Shown here one piece after another: positions 24,593 through 32,477 of a stretch of DNA of 64,000 nt. The notes under the pieces are model-generated. The model saw only the letters and a program-made list of their open reading frames with translations, had not been told where the DNA came from and did not search any database. The stretch covers positions 1-64,000 of the forward strand of contig JBEKJP010000009.1 in assembly GCA_050011155.1 (NCBI GenBank), written 5' to 3'. The position numbers and the translations under genes were made by a program. This DNA is from Palsa-504 sp050011155. Its GTDB lineage: Bacteria > Actinomycetota > Actinomycetes > Streptosporangiales > Streptosporangiaceae. Numbering within the stretch: the first letter of the stretch is position 1; each line of letters opens with the position of its first letter.

Positions 24593-25767
24593 GTTAGGTA
24601 ATGAAAGGCTGGTGGCGGGTGCATGAGAAAGCCGTGGTGCGAGATGTTCCAGGCGTAGGCGCCGGCCAGCCCGAAGGCCACCACGTCCCCGGCCCGGAGC
24701 CGCTTCACCGCGACCCGCCGGGCCAGCACGTCCTTGGGCGTGCACAGCTGGCCGGTGATCGTCACGGCCTGGGCGGACACCCCGGGCCGCGGCCACGGCG
24801 ACGCCCAGTCCGGCACGCTGATCACCGCGCACGGCTGGTCGTGGCCCTTGGCCGCGGGCGTGCGCAGGTGGTGCGTCCCGCCCGCGACCACGGCGAACGC
24901 CTCGCCGTGGCTGCGCTTCACGTCCAGCACGCGGGTCAGGTACCAGCCGCAGTAGGCGGTGACGGCGCGACCGGGCTCGATCCGCAGCGTCTCCCCGCCG
25001 CGGGCCAGCCGGGCCAGGCCCCGCCCGTACGCGGCCCAGCCGAACGGCGCGTCGGGCCGCGCGTAGTCCACCGCCATGCCGCCGCCGAGATTGAACTCAG
25101 GCTCGGCCACGCCCTGGGCGGCACACCAGCCCCGGCCGAACTCGACCAGCCGCCTGGCCTGCGCCAGCAGGGCGTCGGCATCGAGCCCGCTGGCCAGGTG
25201 CGCGTGCAGCCCGCGGAGCCGGACCGCGTCCATGCGGCTGAGCAATTCGGTGCAGGCCCGCAACAACCCCATATCCATACCAAACGGGCTAGGCTGCCCG
25301 CCCATTACCAGCTGCGCCTGATCCCCCGCGGTGCGCCCCGGCGGGTTCACCCGCAGCAGCACGTCCGCCTGCTGGCCGGCTGCCCGGGCCGCGGCGTCCA
25401 GCATGGCCAGCTCGTGCGGGCTCTCCACGTGGAACCGGAACGTCCCGGCCTTCAGCGCGGTGGCCAGCTCGTCCGCGGTCTTGCCCGGCCCGCCGAACGC
25501 CAGCGGGCGGTCGGGCGCGGCCGCGGCCGCGTGCTCGACCTCGCCGCCAGAGGAGACTTCGAACCCATCGGCGTGCGGAGCCAGCGCGCGCAGCACGGCG
25601 GTGTCGGGGTTGGCCTTGACCGCGTAGTAGAACTCGACCGCGCGGGGGAGCGCGGCCCGGATCGCGGCCGCGTGCGCGGCCAGCGCGCCCAGGTCGTACA
25701 CGTAGGCGGGCAGGGTGTCCGGACCGACCCGGCGCACCAGGTCGAGCACCTGGGCTGGCACGATCAT
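24589..25767 (-). CDS. Type III PLP-dependent decarboxylase (LysA/SbnH-like)
   Basis: Alanine-racemase-fold decarboxylase of 392 residues. Start ATG 25767 overlaps the upstream stop (ATGA). PLP-lysine motif FYYAVKANPD near residue 47, glycine motif LGGGMAVDY near 225, and IEPGRAVTAYCGWYL near 270. The family includes diaminopimelate, ornithine and carboxynorspermidine decarboxylases and SbnH of staphyloferrin B synthesis. Here it most likely makes the diamine building block or decarboxylates a citrate-amino acid intermediate; the exact substrate cannot be read from sequence. Confidence 0.87.
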   Translation of the reverse strand: MIVPAQVLDLVRRVGPDTLPAYVYDLGALAAHAAAIRAALPRAVEFYYAVKANPDTAVLRALAPHADGFEVSSGGEVEHAAAAAPDRPLAFGGPGKTADELATALKAGTFRFHVESPHELAMLDAAARAAGQQADVLLRVNPPGRTAGDQAQLVMGGQPSPFGMDMGLLRACTELLSRMDAVRLRGLHAHLASGLDADALLAQARRLVEFGRGWCAAQGVAEPEFNLGGGMAVDYARPDAPFGWAAYGRGLARLARGGETLRIEPGRAVTAYCGWYLTRVLDVKRSHGEAFAVVAGGTHHLRTPAAKGHDQPCAVISVPDWASPWPRPGVSAQAVTITGQLCTPKDVLARRVAVKRLRAGDVVAFGLAGAYAWNISHHGFLMHPPPAFHYLT

Positions 25768-27506
25768 GCGGGCTCCAGCTCGGCAAGCTCCGGCGGCCGC
25801 GAACCGAGCCGCTCCCGATCCGGATAATCCAGCCCGCGCAGCGGGTTGGGCACCGGGATGTAGCCCGCCTTCCTGTCCGCGTCGCGGTACCAGCGCACCC
25901 GCAGGTTGGCCTTGCCCGGCAGCGGCACCCCGGCCAGCACCGCCCGGAGTTCCGGCGGCCAGCCGTGCTCGGCGGCCGCCTCCGTCAGCACCTGCCGGGC
26001 CTGGCGCCACAGTTCCCGCTCGCAGTCCGCCGCGGGCGCGCACCGGTCGGCGATCGCCGCCGCGACCTCGGCCAGGTGGTTGACGAGCAGGCAGTAGGCC
26101 ACCCGGTCCCAGCCGCGCTGGGCGTCGTAGGCCAGGCCGCGGGCCACCCCCGGCACCAGCCCGTCCAGCAGCGCACCGTGCCGGGAGGAGACGAGCTTGG
26201 TGCCCTCCAGGTCGCGGAAGACCACCGACGCGGGCCGGCCGTCACCGTCCACGCACACCAGGACGTTCTGCAAATGCGGTTCGAGCACGACGCCGTGCCC
26301 GAAGAAGGCGTCCAGGACCGGCGGCGCGACCATCCGGACGTAGGCCTGCCACCAGGCCAGCAGCCAGTCGCTGGCCCGCCCGTCGAACAGGCTCCCCGCG
26401 GGTTCGGTCAGCGCCGCCGCGAGCAGCGGCGTCAGGCCCGGGGCGATCCGGCCCCGCACCCCCTCGCGGACGATCACGGCCAGACCCTCGTACGCGTCCC
26501 GGCTGGCCAGCGCCGCCGTCCGGTACCCGGGCTCGCCGAGCAGCACGGTGCCGGGGAACTTGCGGCCGAGTTCGGCGAAGACCGGGGCCAGCCGCCGGGT
26601 GAGCACGACCGCGCCGGGCAGCTCGTACCAGGCCAGCTTGCGCAGGCAGTTGGTGATCCGCACGCTGAGGCTGAACTTGCAGAACACGTCGGCGACCGGA
26701 TCGTAGACGGTGCGCACCGACGCGGTGGGGACCACCTCGCGGGTTCCCTCGCCCAGGTCGGCCAGCAGCCCGCCGCGCATCGCCCGCCGCAGCCACGGCT
26801 GCGTGCCCAGCAGCCGGAACTGCCACGGGTGCACCGGCAGCAGCCGGCTGCCGGGCGGCGGCACCGGCCCGCCCAGCCGGTCCAGCGCCGAAGCATCGCC
26901 CTCGCCGGCCAGCGCCTCCTCCCGCACGGCCAGGAACCGCAGCGGGAACCGCGCCCCGGCCTCCGGCGCGTACCGCAGCCAGTCCCGCGGCGACCCCGGC
27001 CTGGTCTTGGGCGACGGATGGAACCGGTGCCCCGCCACCAGCGCCTGCTCACTAGCCAGATACGCCTCGACCCGATCAGCCCCGCCAGCCCCCGCCCCAA
27101 CCCTTCCGGGAACGGTACCGTTCAGTACCAATCGGTCATCTCGGGCCGACTTCTCCGCCCGCGCCTGCAGGATCGCGGCGAACGCGGCGTGCCCGTCGCG
27201 GACCTGGCCGACGAACTCCGCGTTGACCGTGCCCGTGGCCAGCGTCAGCTCCGCCGCGATCAGGTCGGCCAGCCGCCGCCAGTCGATGCCCTGCCACGTT
27301 CGTTCCTGCCGGACCTGGACCTCCCGGGCGGTCCGCGGGCCGATCCCGGCCGACGGCCGGCGCAGCCTGGCCCGGAGCGTGACGGCGGACCTGGGCAGCC
27401 GGATGATCAGGTGCCCGTCGTCCTCCCAGGCCTGATCCTCGGGCGCCGCGACCTCGCGGATCAGGCAGTTCAGCAGGGCCTGGCAGGTCAGCTCGCCGGG
27501 GCTCAC
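25764..27506 (-). CDS. NIS siderophore synthetase, IucA/IucC family (second copy)
   Basis: 580-residue ATP-dependent ligase that joins a carboxylate (usually citrate) to an amine or hydroxyl. GTG 27506 overlaps the preceding stop (GTGA). Family motifs are HRFHPSPKTRPG near residue 175, LLPVHPWQF near 240, SVRTVYDPVADVFCKFSLS near 285 and LEPHLQNVL near 420, with the FhuF-like C-terminal part ending ADRKAGYIPVPNPL. It is more distant from the upstream copy than a recent duplicate would be, so the two should catalyse successive steps. Confidence 0.92.
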   Translation of the reverse strand: MSPGELTCQALLNCLIREVAAPEDQAWEDDGHLIIRLPRSAVTLRARLRRPSAGIGPRTAREVQVRQERTWQGIDWRRLADLIAAELTLATGTVNAEFVGQVRDGHAAFAAILQARAEKSARDDRLVLNGTVPGRVGAGAGGADRVEAYLASEQALVAGHRFHPSPKTRPGSPRDWLRYAPEAGARFPLRFLAVREEALAGEGDASALDRLGGPVPPPGSRLLPVHPWQFRLLGTQPWLRRAMRGGLLADLGEGTREVVPTASVRTVYDPVADVFCKFSLSVRITNCLRKLAWYELPGAVVLTRRLAPVFAELGRKFPGTVLLGEPGYRTAALASRDAYEGLAVIVREGVRGRIAPGLTPLLAAALTEPAGSLFDGRASDWLLAWWQAYVRMVAPPVLDAFFGHGVVLEPHLQNVLVCVDGDGRPASVVFRDLEGTKLVSSRHGALLDGLVPGVARGLAYDAQRGWDRVAYCLLVNHLAEVAAAIADRCAPAADCERELWRQARQVLTEAAAEHGWPPELRAVLAGVPLPGKANLRVRWYRDADRKAGYIPVPNPLRGLDYPDRERLGSRPPELAELEPA

Positions 27507-29287
27507 CGGGCGGTCCTGAGGTAGTTCGGGCCGCCGGGGCCGTAGAACTTGTTGATGTCGCGGGCGCCGCTGCGTGACTTCTCCGTGAGCGTGCCCGCGG
27601 TCACCATGGCCTTGCCGGTCAGCCGTTCGGCCTCGAGCACGCGGGCGCGCAGCCGCCGCGTGGCGGTCGCGTCGTCCTCCCGGTCCAGGGCGCCGGCCAG
27701 CGACTGCCGGACCATGGCCAGCAGGCCGGGCAGCGCGGCGTAGCCGCGGCGGGCCAGGCCGAAGGCCAGCGCCCCCGCGCACAGGTGCACGGTGATCGTG
27801 ATGAAGACGTCCGCGAGCTCGTCCTCGGAGCCGGCGAGCAGCCGCTGGTCGCCGAACGCGGCCGGATCGGGCCCGGCGCCGCCCAGCGCGCCGGTCAGCC
27901 TGCCGTGGTGGATCAGCGCGCCGTCGAAGTCCTTGACCAGCAGCCGCAGCGTGGACGGCCCGACGACGGCGGCCGCGTTCTGCTGATGCGACTCCAGCGC
28001 GATCCCGTACCGGACGAACAATCGCACCTGCACGCCGAACAGCAGGTCCAGCCAGTCGCGGAAGAACGCGACCGGATCGCCGCCCCAGCCCAGCTCAGCC
28101 AGCTCGTCGATCACCAGCGGGCCCGCGGCCCGGTGCGTCCCCATCGTTGCCTCCGCTCCAGGTACCGGAGCGAGCAGGGCGGCCACAGATACCACCCGGC
28201 ACGCGCCGAGCCCGTCCGGCAGCCGCCGCCGCAGGTACCCCAGGGCCGGGTGGCCGGCGTGGGCGAAGTCGCCGTCGTCGGTCAGCAGCAGCCCGCCGAG
28301 CGCGGGATCGCGGGCTGTCAGCCGGGCCAGGATCCGCCCGGTCAGGGCCCCGTCGGACAGCGTGCGCGGCACCAGCCCGCGCCGGTTGAGCAGGCCGAGG
28401 GTGCTCACCGGGAGCGGCAGCTTCAGCTGCACGCCCGGGTCCGCGGTCACCGCGACCGTCCGGGTGGACAGCGTAGGCCGGACCGCGAGCCGGCTCCTCG
28501 GCGCGACCACCGCCCCCGCCTGGCCGGCACCGTCCAGGCCGGCACTGTCCAGGCCAGCACTGTCCAGGCCAGCACTGTCCAGGCCGGCCTCGGCGAGCGC
28601 CTGGGGCAGCGCCAGCCGTGCGGTCAGCGGGTGGACCGGGAGCAGTTCGTGGCTGGCGGCCAGGTCCGCGGGCAGCCCCACCTCGGTCATCTCCGGCCAC
28701 CAGGCTGGCCGGCCGGGCCGGGCCGTGACCAGCGCGGCCCGCGGGACCGCCACCCAGGCCAGCTCGAACTCGGGCCGGAATTCCGGAGCGTAGCGCAGCG
28801 AATCCTCGTCGGTGAAGCCGAGGCGGCAGGCCGCGGTGGGGTAGGCCGGATGCGGCCGCGCGGCGGCCAGCGCGTCGTACCAGACCGCGCCGCCCGGCCC
28901 CACCCAAGGCCCCGCCGGCCGGTCGCCCAGGTGCCGGTCGCCCAGGTGCCGGTCACGCAGGCGCAGGGTCGCCAGCGCCTGCCGGCACTCCGCGCCGAAG
29001 GCGGCCACGCCGCCGGCGTCCGCCGCCGGGGCGACGGCGGCGAGCAGCGAGCCGACATCGGAGAGCGTGAGCGGTACCGGCCGGCTGACGGCGAAGTCGG
29101 CCAGGAAGCCGTCGGCCCGCAGCGGTAGCACCGGGCCGCCGGGCCAGTCGAGCACGGTCCCGGCCCCGGTCACCCGCACCCGCCCGGCGAGCCCGGCGTA
29201 ATCCTCCCGGAGCAAGGTATCGACGACCGCGGCGGCCAGCTCAGCCTCGGTCGCCACGTCCCGGTCCACGAGCAGCGTCCCGCTCAC
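27503..29287 (-). CDS. NIS siderophore synthetase, IucA/IucC family (first copy)
   Basis: 594-residue synthetase. The start is GTG 29287, overlapping the ATP-grasp stop (GTGA). Motifs: HELLPVHPLTARLALPQ near residue 215, VRPTLSTRTVAV near 265, ITNRRG-equivalent LLNRRGLVPR near 295, and ALESHQQNAAAVV near 440. Two spots carry in-frame 15-bp tandem repeats (AGLDS units near residues 233-252 and RHLGD units near 110). The HPxxK motif seen in the second copy is not evident. This gene and the next are translationally coupled. Confidence 0.9.
   Translation of the reverse strand: MSGTLLVDRDVATEAELAAAVVDTLLREDYAGLAGRVRVTGAGTVLDWPGGPVLPLRADGFLADFAVSRPVPLTLSDVGSLLAAVAPAADAGGVAAFGAECRQALATLRLRDRHLGDRHLGDRPAGPWVGPGGAVWYDALAAARPHPAYPTAACRLGFTDEDSLRYAPEFRPEFELAWVAVPRAALVTARPGRPAWWPEMTEVGLPADLAASHELLPVHPLTARLALPQALAEAGLDSAGLDSAGLDSAGLDGAGQAGAVVAPRSRLAVRPTLSTRTVAVTADPGVQLKLPLPVSTLGLLNRRGLVPRTLSDGALTGRILARLTARDPALGGLLLTDDGDFAHAGHPALGYLRRRLPDGLGACRVVSVAALLAPVPGAEATMGTHRAAGPLVIDELAELGWGGDPVAFFRDWLDLLFGVQVRLFVRYGIALESHQQNAAAVVGPSTLRLLVKDFDGALIHHGRLTGALGGAGPDPAAFGDQRLLAGSEDELADVFITITVHLCAGALAFGLARRGYAALPGLLAMVRQSLAGALDREDDATATRRLRARVLEAERLTGKAMVTAGTLTEKSRSGARDINKFYGPGGPNYLRTAR
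28532..28591. repeat. Four in-frame 15-bp tandem repeats in the IucA/IucC gene
   Basis: Unit GTCCAGGCCRGCACT repeats at 28532, 28547, 28562 and (degenerate) 28577. On the coding strand it gives repeated Ala-Gly-Leu-Asp-Ser. A loop insertion that can change copy number without breaking the frame. Confidence 0.85.
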
Positions 29288-30582
29288 GCGGCGACCTCCC
29301 AGCGGTTCATGATCCGGGCGGCACTGACCGAACGCTCCACCAGTTCCCTGTCGGGCCCGGTCGCGGTGATGATGCCGAGGTAGTCGCGGTTGGAGTGGGT
29401 CACGCCGACCCGCTCGCCCGGCTGGCGCACCGGCCAGTAGCCGAGCCTGACGCCGGGCGCCGCGCCCGGCAGCGGACCGCCCGGCGGGGCGCTGCGCAGC
29501 AGGCCGGACCGTTCGGCGAGAACGGAGTCCGCCACCGCGTGCCCGGCCCGGACCGGGGGCGGCCCCGCGGGCAGGCGCTCGCCGAGGTGCACCCGCAGGA
29601 CCCGCTCGAACAGGTCGTCGTCGAGCAGGCCATCCAGGAGGAACTCGTCGTGGTCGCCGATCAGGCGGTCGTTCACCTCGATCAGCCGGGCGCCGCCGGA
29701 GCCGTCGCAGCTGAACTCGGTATGGCACGGACCGAACGAGGTGCCCAGATCCTCCAGGGCCCGCCGGACGTGGTCGAGTTCGCCCCCGGGCGGCAGCGGC
29801 TCCCAGGTCAGCCGTTCCTCGATGAAGTAGGGCAGCGGCGACAGCGTGGTCCGGAAACCGCCGAACACCCACAGCCGGTCGCCGTCGCCGAGCGTCTCCA
29901 GCGTGCGCAGCGTACCCGGCAGGTACTCCTCGGCCAGCAGCCGTCCGCCTGGGTGGCGGCCGAAGTACTCGGCACACCGCTGCGCCAGTTCCCTCGGGGT
30001 CTGCGCCAGCGCGACGTCCTCGCTGGCCACGCCCTCGGCCGGCTTGAGCACCACCGGGTAGGGCAGTCCCGGCGGCGGCCATTCGCCGTCGGCCGTGATC
30101 TCGGCCATGGCGACCTTCTCGGTCCCGGTCAGGGCCAGGCGGTGCCGCATCAGCGGCTTGTTCTTGGCCCGCAGGGCCGAGCGCCAGTCCTTGCCCGGCC
30201 GGCCGAAGTAGTCGGCCGCCAGGGCCGCCTGCATCTGCAGATGATCGGAGTTGGTGAACACCGCGTCCATCGCCGGGAGCCCGGCGATCCGCCCGATCAG
30301 CGCCCGCGTATCGTGCACGTCGCACGGCACGATCCCGGGTAGTTGGCCGGCCAGGCCCTGCTGGGCGATCCCGGGTGCGGGGCCCGTCAGGGCCCGTTCG
30401 CCGGCCGGTCCCGTCCCGGCGGGCCACGCCGCGGTCATCGCCGCCGCCTGGGCCAGCGCGCCCACGTGGGCCTCCGGTCGGTCGGTCAGCAGGAAAACCT
30501 CCAGGCCGAGCCGCTCAGCGGCCGGCAGGAAACCGTACGTCACCGCATCGGTCGGCTTCGACGCGATAAGACAGAGCCGCAC
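29284..30582 (-). CDS. ATP-grasp ligase of the siderophore operon
   Basis: 432-residue ATP-grasp enzyme, first gene of the iron-boxed operon. It starts at GTG 30582 with GGAGG four to five bases upstream. Family features are the N-terminal Rossmann-like MRLCLIASKPTDAVTYGF, the ATP-binding YPVVLKPAEGVASEDVAL near residue 175 and the metal site ARLIEVNDRLIGDHDEF near 305. Such ligases form amide bonds between a carboxylate and an amine. An ATP-grasp with two IucA/IucC enzymes is an unusual set for a citrate siderophore; it may attach an amino acid to the backbone. Confidence 0.88.
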   Translation of the reverse strand: MRLCLIASKPTDAVTYGFLPAAERLGLEVFLLTDRPEAHVGALAQAAAMTAAWPAGTGPAGERALTGPAPGIAQQGLAGQLPGIVPCDVHDTRALIGRIAGLPAMDAVFTNSDHLQMQAALAADYFGRPGKDWRSALRAKNKPLMRHRLALTGTEKVAMAEITADGEWPPPGLPYPVVLKPAEGVASEDVALAQTPRELAQRCAEYFGRHPGGRLLAEEYLPGTLRTLETLGDGDRLWVFGGFRTTLSPLPYFIEERLTWEPLPPGGELDHVRRALEDLGTSFGPCHTEFSCDGSGGARLIEVNDRLIGDHDEFLLDGLLDDDLFERVLRVHLGERLPAGPPPVRAGHAVADSVLAERSGLLRSAPPGGPLPGAAPGVRLGYWPVRQPGERVGVTHSNRDYLGIITATGPDRELVERSVSAARIMNRWEVAA

Positions 30583-30593
30583 ATGTCCTCCAC

Positions 30594-30612
30594 TTAGGTT
30601 AGCCTAACCTAA
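30594..30612. promoter_or_regulatory. IdeR/DmdR iron box
   Basis: TTAGGTTAGCCTAACCTAA is a perfect 19-bp palindrome that matches the DtxR/IdeR/DmdR consensus. It ends 11 bases before the ATP-grasp start, so an iron-loaded repressor would block the operon's promoter or leader directly. Confidence 0.95.
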
Positions 30613-31204
30613 CAAAGAGGACTATAGACCATGTGCTCGCGGTGCGTACGGAACCAAGCGCAAAGCGCTGTCGCCGATTACTCGAAGTAATCGTCCCTGC
30701 TACCGGGGTAGTGACCCCCCCGCGATCACGCGAGGCGTCGGCCCGACCGGGGCCCGTGACACCCTTGAGACGCATCAGATCCCTCATCGTGATAAACGGC
30801 CGCAAAAGCATCCTGGTTCTGCCCGCGATCATGAAATTCGCGCGGCCCACCTCGCCAGGAGAAGCTCATCCCGGCTTTGTCCGCGCTTTTGGTTGTCACA
30901 GCACCCGAAAGCGCGGACAAATCGGGGATCTCATCCGTGCAAACCGGACTTGAGTCACAGCGGCAACCTCGATAACAGCGATAACAGCGTCCCTCTGCCC
31001 CCTCCCCACCGCTACGCCAACACACCGCCGCCACGGCATGAAACCGGGGGTTCAGCGCGCCAGAACGCACTGGAAGCCCAGTTTCATGGCCGTTCTCGGA
31101 GGCGGTCCCCGGGGCGGCGCCCGGGGCCACCCGGCGCCCGGGCTGTGACCAGGGCCACCCCAGCCCGGGACTGCTGCGTCGTCAAACGCGGCGACCCCAG
31201 CGTG
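30613..31204. other. Intergenic region with palindromes, no convincing gene
   Basis: About 590 bases. It contains a perfect 14-bp inverted repeat TTTGTCCGCGCTTT (30876-30889) / AAAGCGCGGACAAA (30908-30921), a copy of the CTGCCCGCGATCATGAAA element (30819-30836) and an imperfect pair with ATGAAAC ends near 31040-31095. The 106-codon frame at 30633 shows no family features and runs through these repeats, so I do not call it. Confidence 0.6.
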
Positions 31205-31210
31205 TAATAT
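31205..31210 (+). promoter_or_regulatory. Likely -10 element of the DAHP synthase transcript
   Basis: TAATAT sits eight bases before GTG 31218, in very GC-rich surroundings. Transcription would start about at that GTG, giving a leaderless leader peptide. No good -35 hexamer is seen. Confidence 0.5.
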
Positions 31211-31217
31211 CGGTCGC

Positions 31218-31304
31218 GTGTCACGGTGGTATCCGCGCTTTACCCTGGCTCCGGGCGGAGCCAGGCGTTCGCGCCTGCGCTTATTACCGCCTGGAGCCAG
31301 CTAA
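31218..31304 (+). CDS. Aromatic amino acid leader peptide
   Basis: A 28-codon frame, GTG to TAA, starting MSRWYPRFTLAPGG. It carries Trp4, Tyr5 and Phe8, the three end products of the pathway whose first enzyme is encoded 63 bases downstream. No ribosome site is present, but the -10 box places the transcript start at the GTG. Ribosome stalling on these codons would change the hairpins that begin inside the frame. Function inferred from codons, position and structure. Confidence 0.7.
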   Translation: MSRWYPRFTLAPGGARRSRLRLLPPGAS

Positions 31305-31353
31305 GACCAAGGGGTGTGCTGGCTCCCGTGCCCCGGGTAGCGGCTCGCCCGGG
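31244..31353 (+). promoter_or_regulatory. Attenuator-like set of competing hairpins
   Basis: Four complementary segments: CCTGGCTCC (31244-31252), GGAGCCAGG (31257-31265), GGAGCCAGC (31293-31301) and GCTGGCTCC (31318-31326). Segments 1:2 and 3:4 pair perfectly over nine bases; 1:3 and 2:4 can pair over eight, so the forms exclude each other. A further stem, CCCGGG (31332-31337) with CCCGGG (31348-31353), partly hides the ribosome site of the DAHP synthase gene. There is no T run, so control may act on translation or through Rho. Confidence 0.6.
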
Positions 31354-31367
31354 AGGAGACTCGCTCG

Positions 31368-32477
31368 ATGTCGAGCACCAGGGATACCCGGATCACCGGC
31401 TACGAGCCGCTGCTGTCGCCTGCGGCCCTGCTTGATGAATTTCCGCTGACCGACGAGGCCACGACCACCGTGCAGCGCACCCGCGGCGAGGTCCGCGCCG
31501 TGCTCGACGGCGAGGACGACCGCCTGCTCGTGATCGCCGGGCCATGCTCGGTCCACGACCCCCGGGCGGCGCTCGAGTACGCGGGCCAGCTCAGCCAGAT
31601 CCGCGACCGCTGCCAGGACGACCTGCTGATCGTGATGCGGGTGTACTTCGAGAAGCCGCGCACCGTGACCGGCTGGAAGGGCCTGATCAACGACCCCGGC
31701 ATGGACGGCGGCCACGACGTGCACCGCGGCCTGCGGACCGCGCGGCGGCTCCTGCTTGACATCGTCGAGCTCGGCCTGCCGGTGGGCTGCGAATGGCTCG
31801 ACCCGATCACGCCGCAGTACATCGCGGACACGGTGACCTGGGGCGCGATCGGTGCCCGGACCACCGAGAGCCAGGTCCACCGCCAGCTCGCCTCGGGCCT
31901 GTCGATGCCGATCGGGTTCAAGAACGGCACCGACGGTGACGTCCAGGTAGCGGTGGACGCCTGCCGCGCCTCGTCCGCCGGGCACACGTTCTTCGGCGTC
32001 ACCGACCACGGCGCCGCCGCCGTGGTGACCACGGCCGGCAACCCGGACACCCACGTGATCCTGCGCGGCGGCCGGTCCGGCCCGAACTACGAGGCCAGCC
32101 ACGTGACCAAGGCGCTTGACCTGATCACCGGGGCAGGCGTGCCACGCCGGCTGATGGTGGACGCGAGCCACGGCAACAGCGGCAAAGACCACCGCCGTCA
32201 GCCGGCCGTGGCGGCGGCGATCGCCGAGCAGGTGGCCGCGGGCGAGCACGGCCTGACCGGCATGATGCTGGAGAGCTTCCTGGTCGAGGGCAAGCAGGAG
32301 CCCGGCCGGCCGGAGACGCTCACCTACGGCCAGAGCGTCACCGACGCGTGCATGGACTTCGGGACGACGGCCGAGGTCCTCGAAGGCCTGGCCGCCGCCG
32401 TCCGATCCCGCCGTAACTTTTTATACCGAACGAGCCCGCTCCCCGCCCCGCCTACCCCACCTGCGGTAGCTGGGTAA
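31368..32477 (+). CDS. aroF: DAHP synthase, class I (3-deoxy-7-phosphoheptulonate synthase)
   Basis: First enzyme of the shikimate pathway, condensing erythrose-4-phosphate and phosphoenolpyruvate. 369 residues; ATG 31368 follows GGGAGGAG (31351-31358). Family motifs are LLVIAGPCSVHDPRAALEYA near residue 52, VYFEKPRTVTGWKGLINDP near 90 and MVDASHGNSGKDH near 263. The last ~20 residues (after RSRRN) are Pro-rich and not usual; the frame runs 26 bases into the 3' end of trpB2. Regulation is probably by the aromatic leader upstream. The symbol is by class; aroG would be equally apt. Confidence 0.93.
   Translation: MSSTRDTRITGYEPLLSPAALLDEFPLTDEATTTVQRTRGEVRAVLDGEDDRLLVIAGPCSVHDPRAALEYAGQLSQIRDRCQDDLLIVMRVYFEKPRTVTGWKGLINDPGMDGGHDVHRGLRTARRLLLDIVELGLPVGCEWLDPITPQYIADTVTWGAIGARTTESQVHRQLASGLSMPIGFKNGTDGDVQVAVDACRASSAGHTFFGVTDHGAAAVVTTAGNPDTHVILRGGRSGPNYEASHVTKALDLITGAGVPRRLMVDASHGNSGKDHRRQPAVAAAIAEQVAAGEHGLTGMMLESFLVEGKQEPGRPETLTYGQSVTDACMDFGTTAEVLEGLAAAVRSRRNFLYRTSPLPAPPTPPAVAG

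Noticed and set aside
30633..30953. 106-codon frame right of the iron box
   Set aside because: Runs through two inverted repeats and lacks any domain or ribosome site, although an iron-regulated divergent gene would have been plausible.
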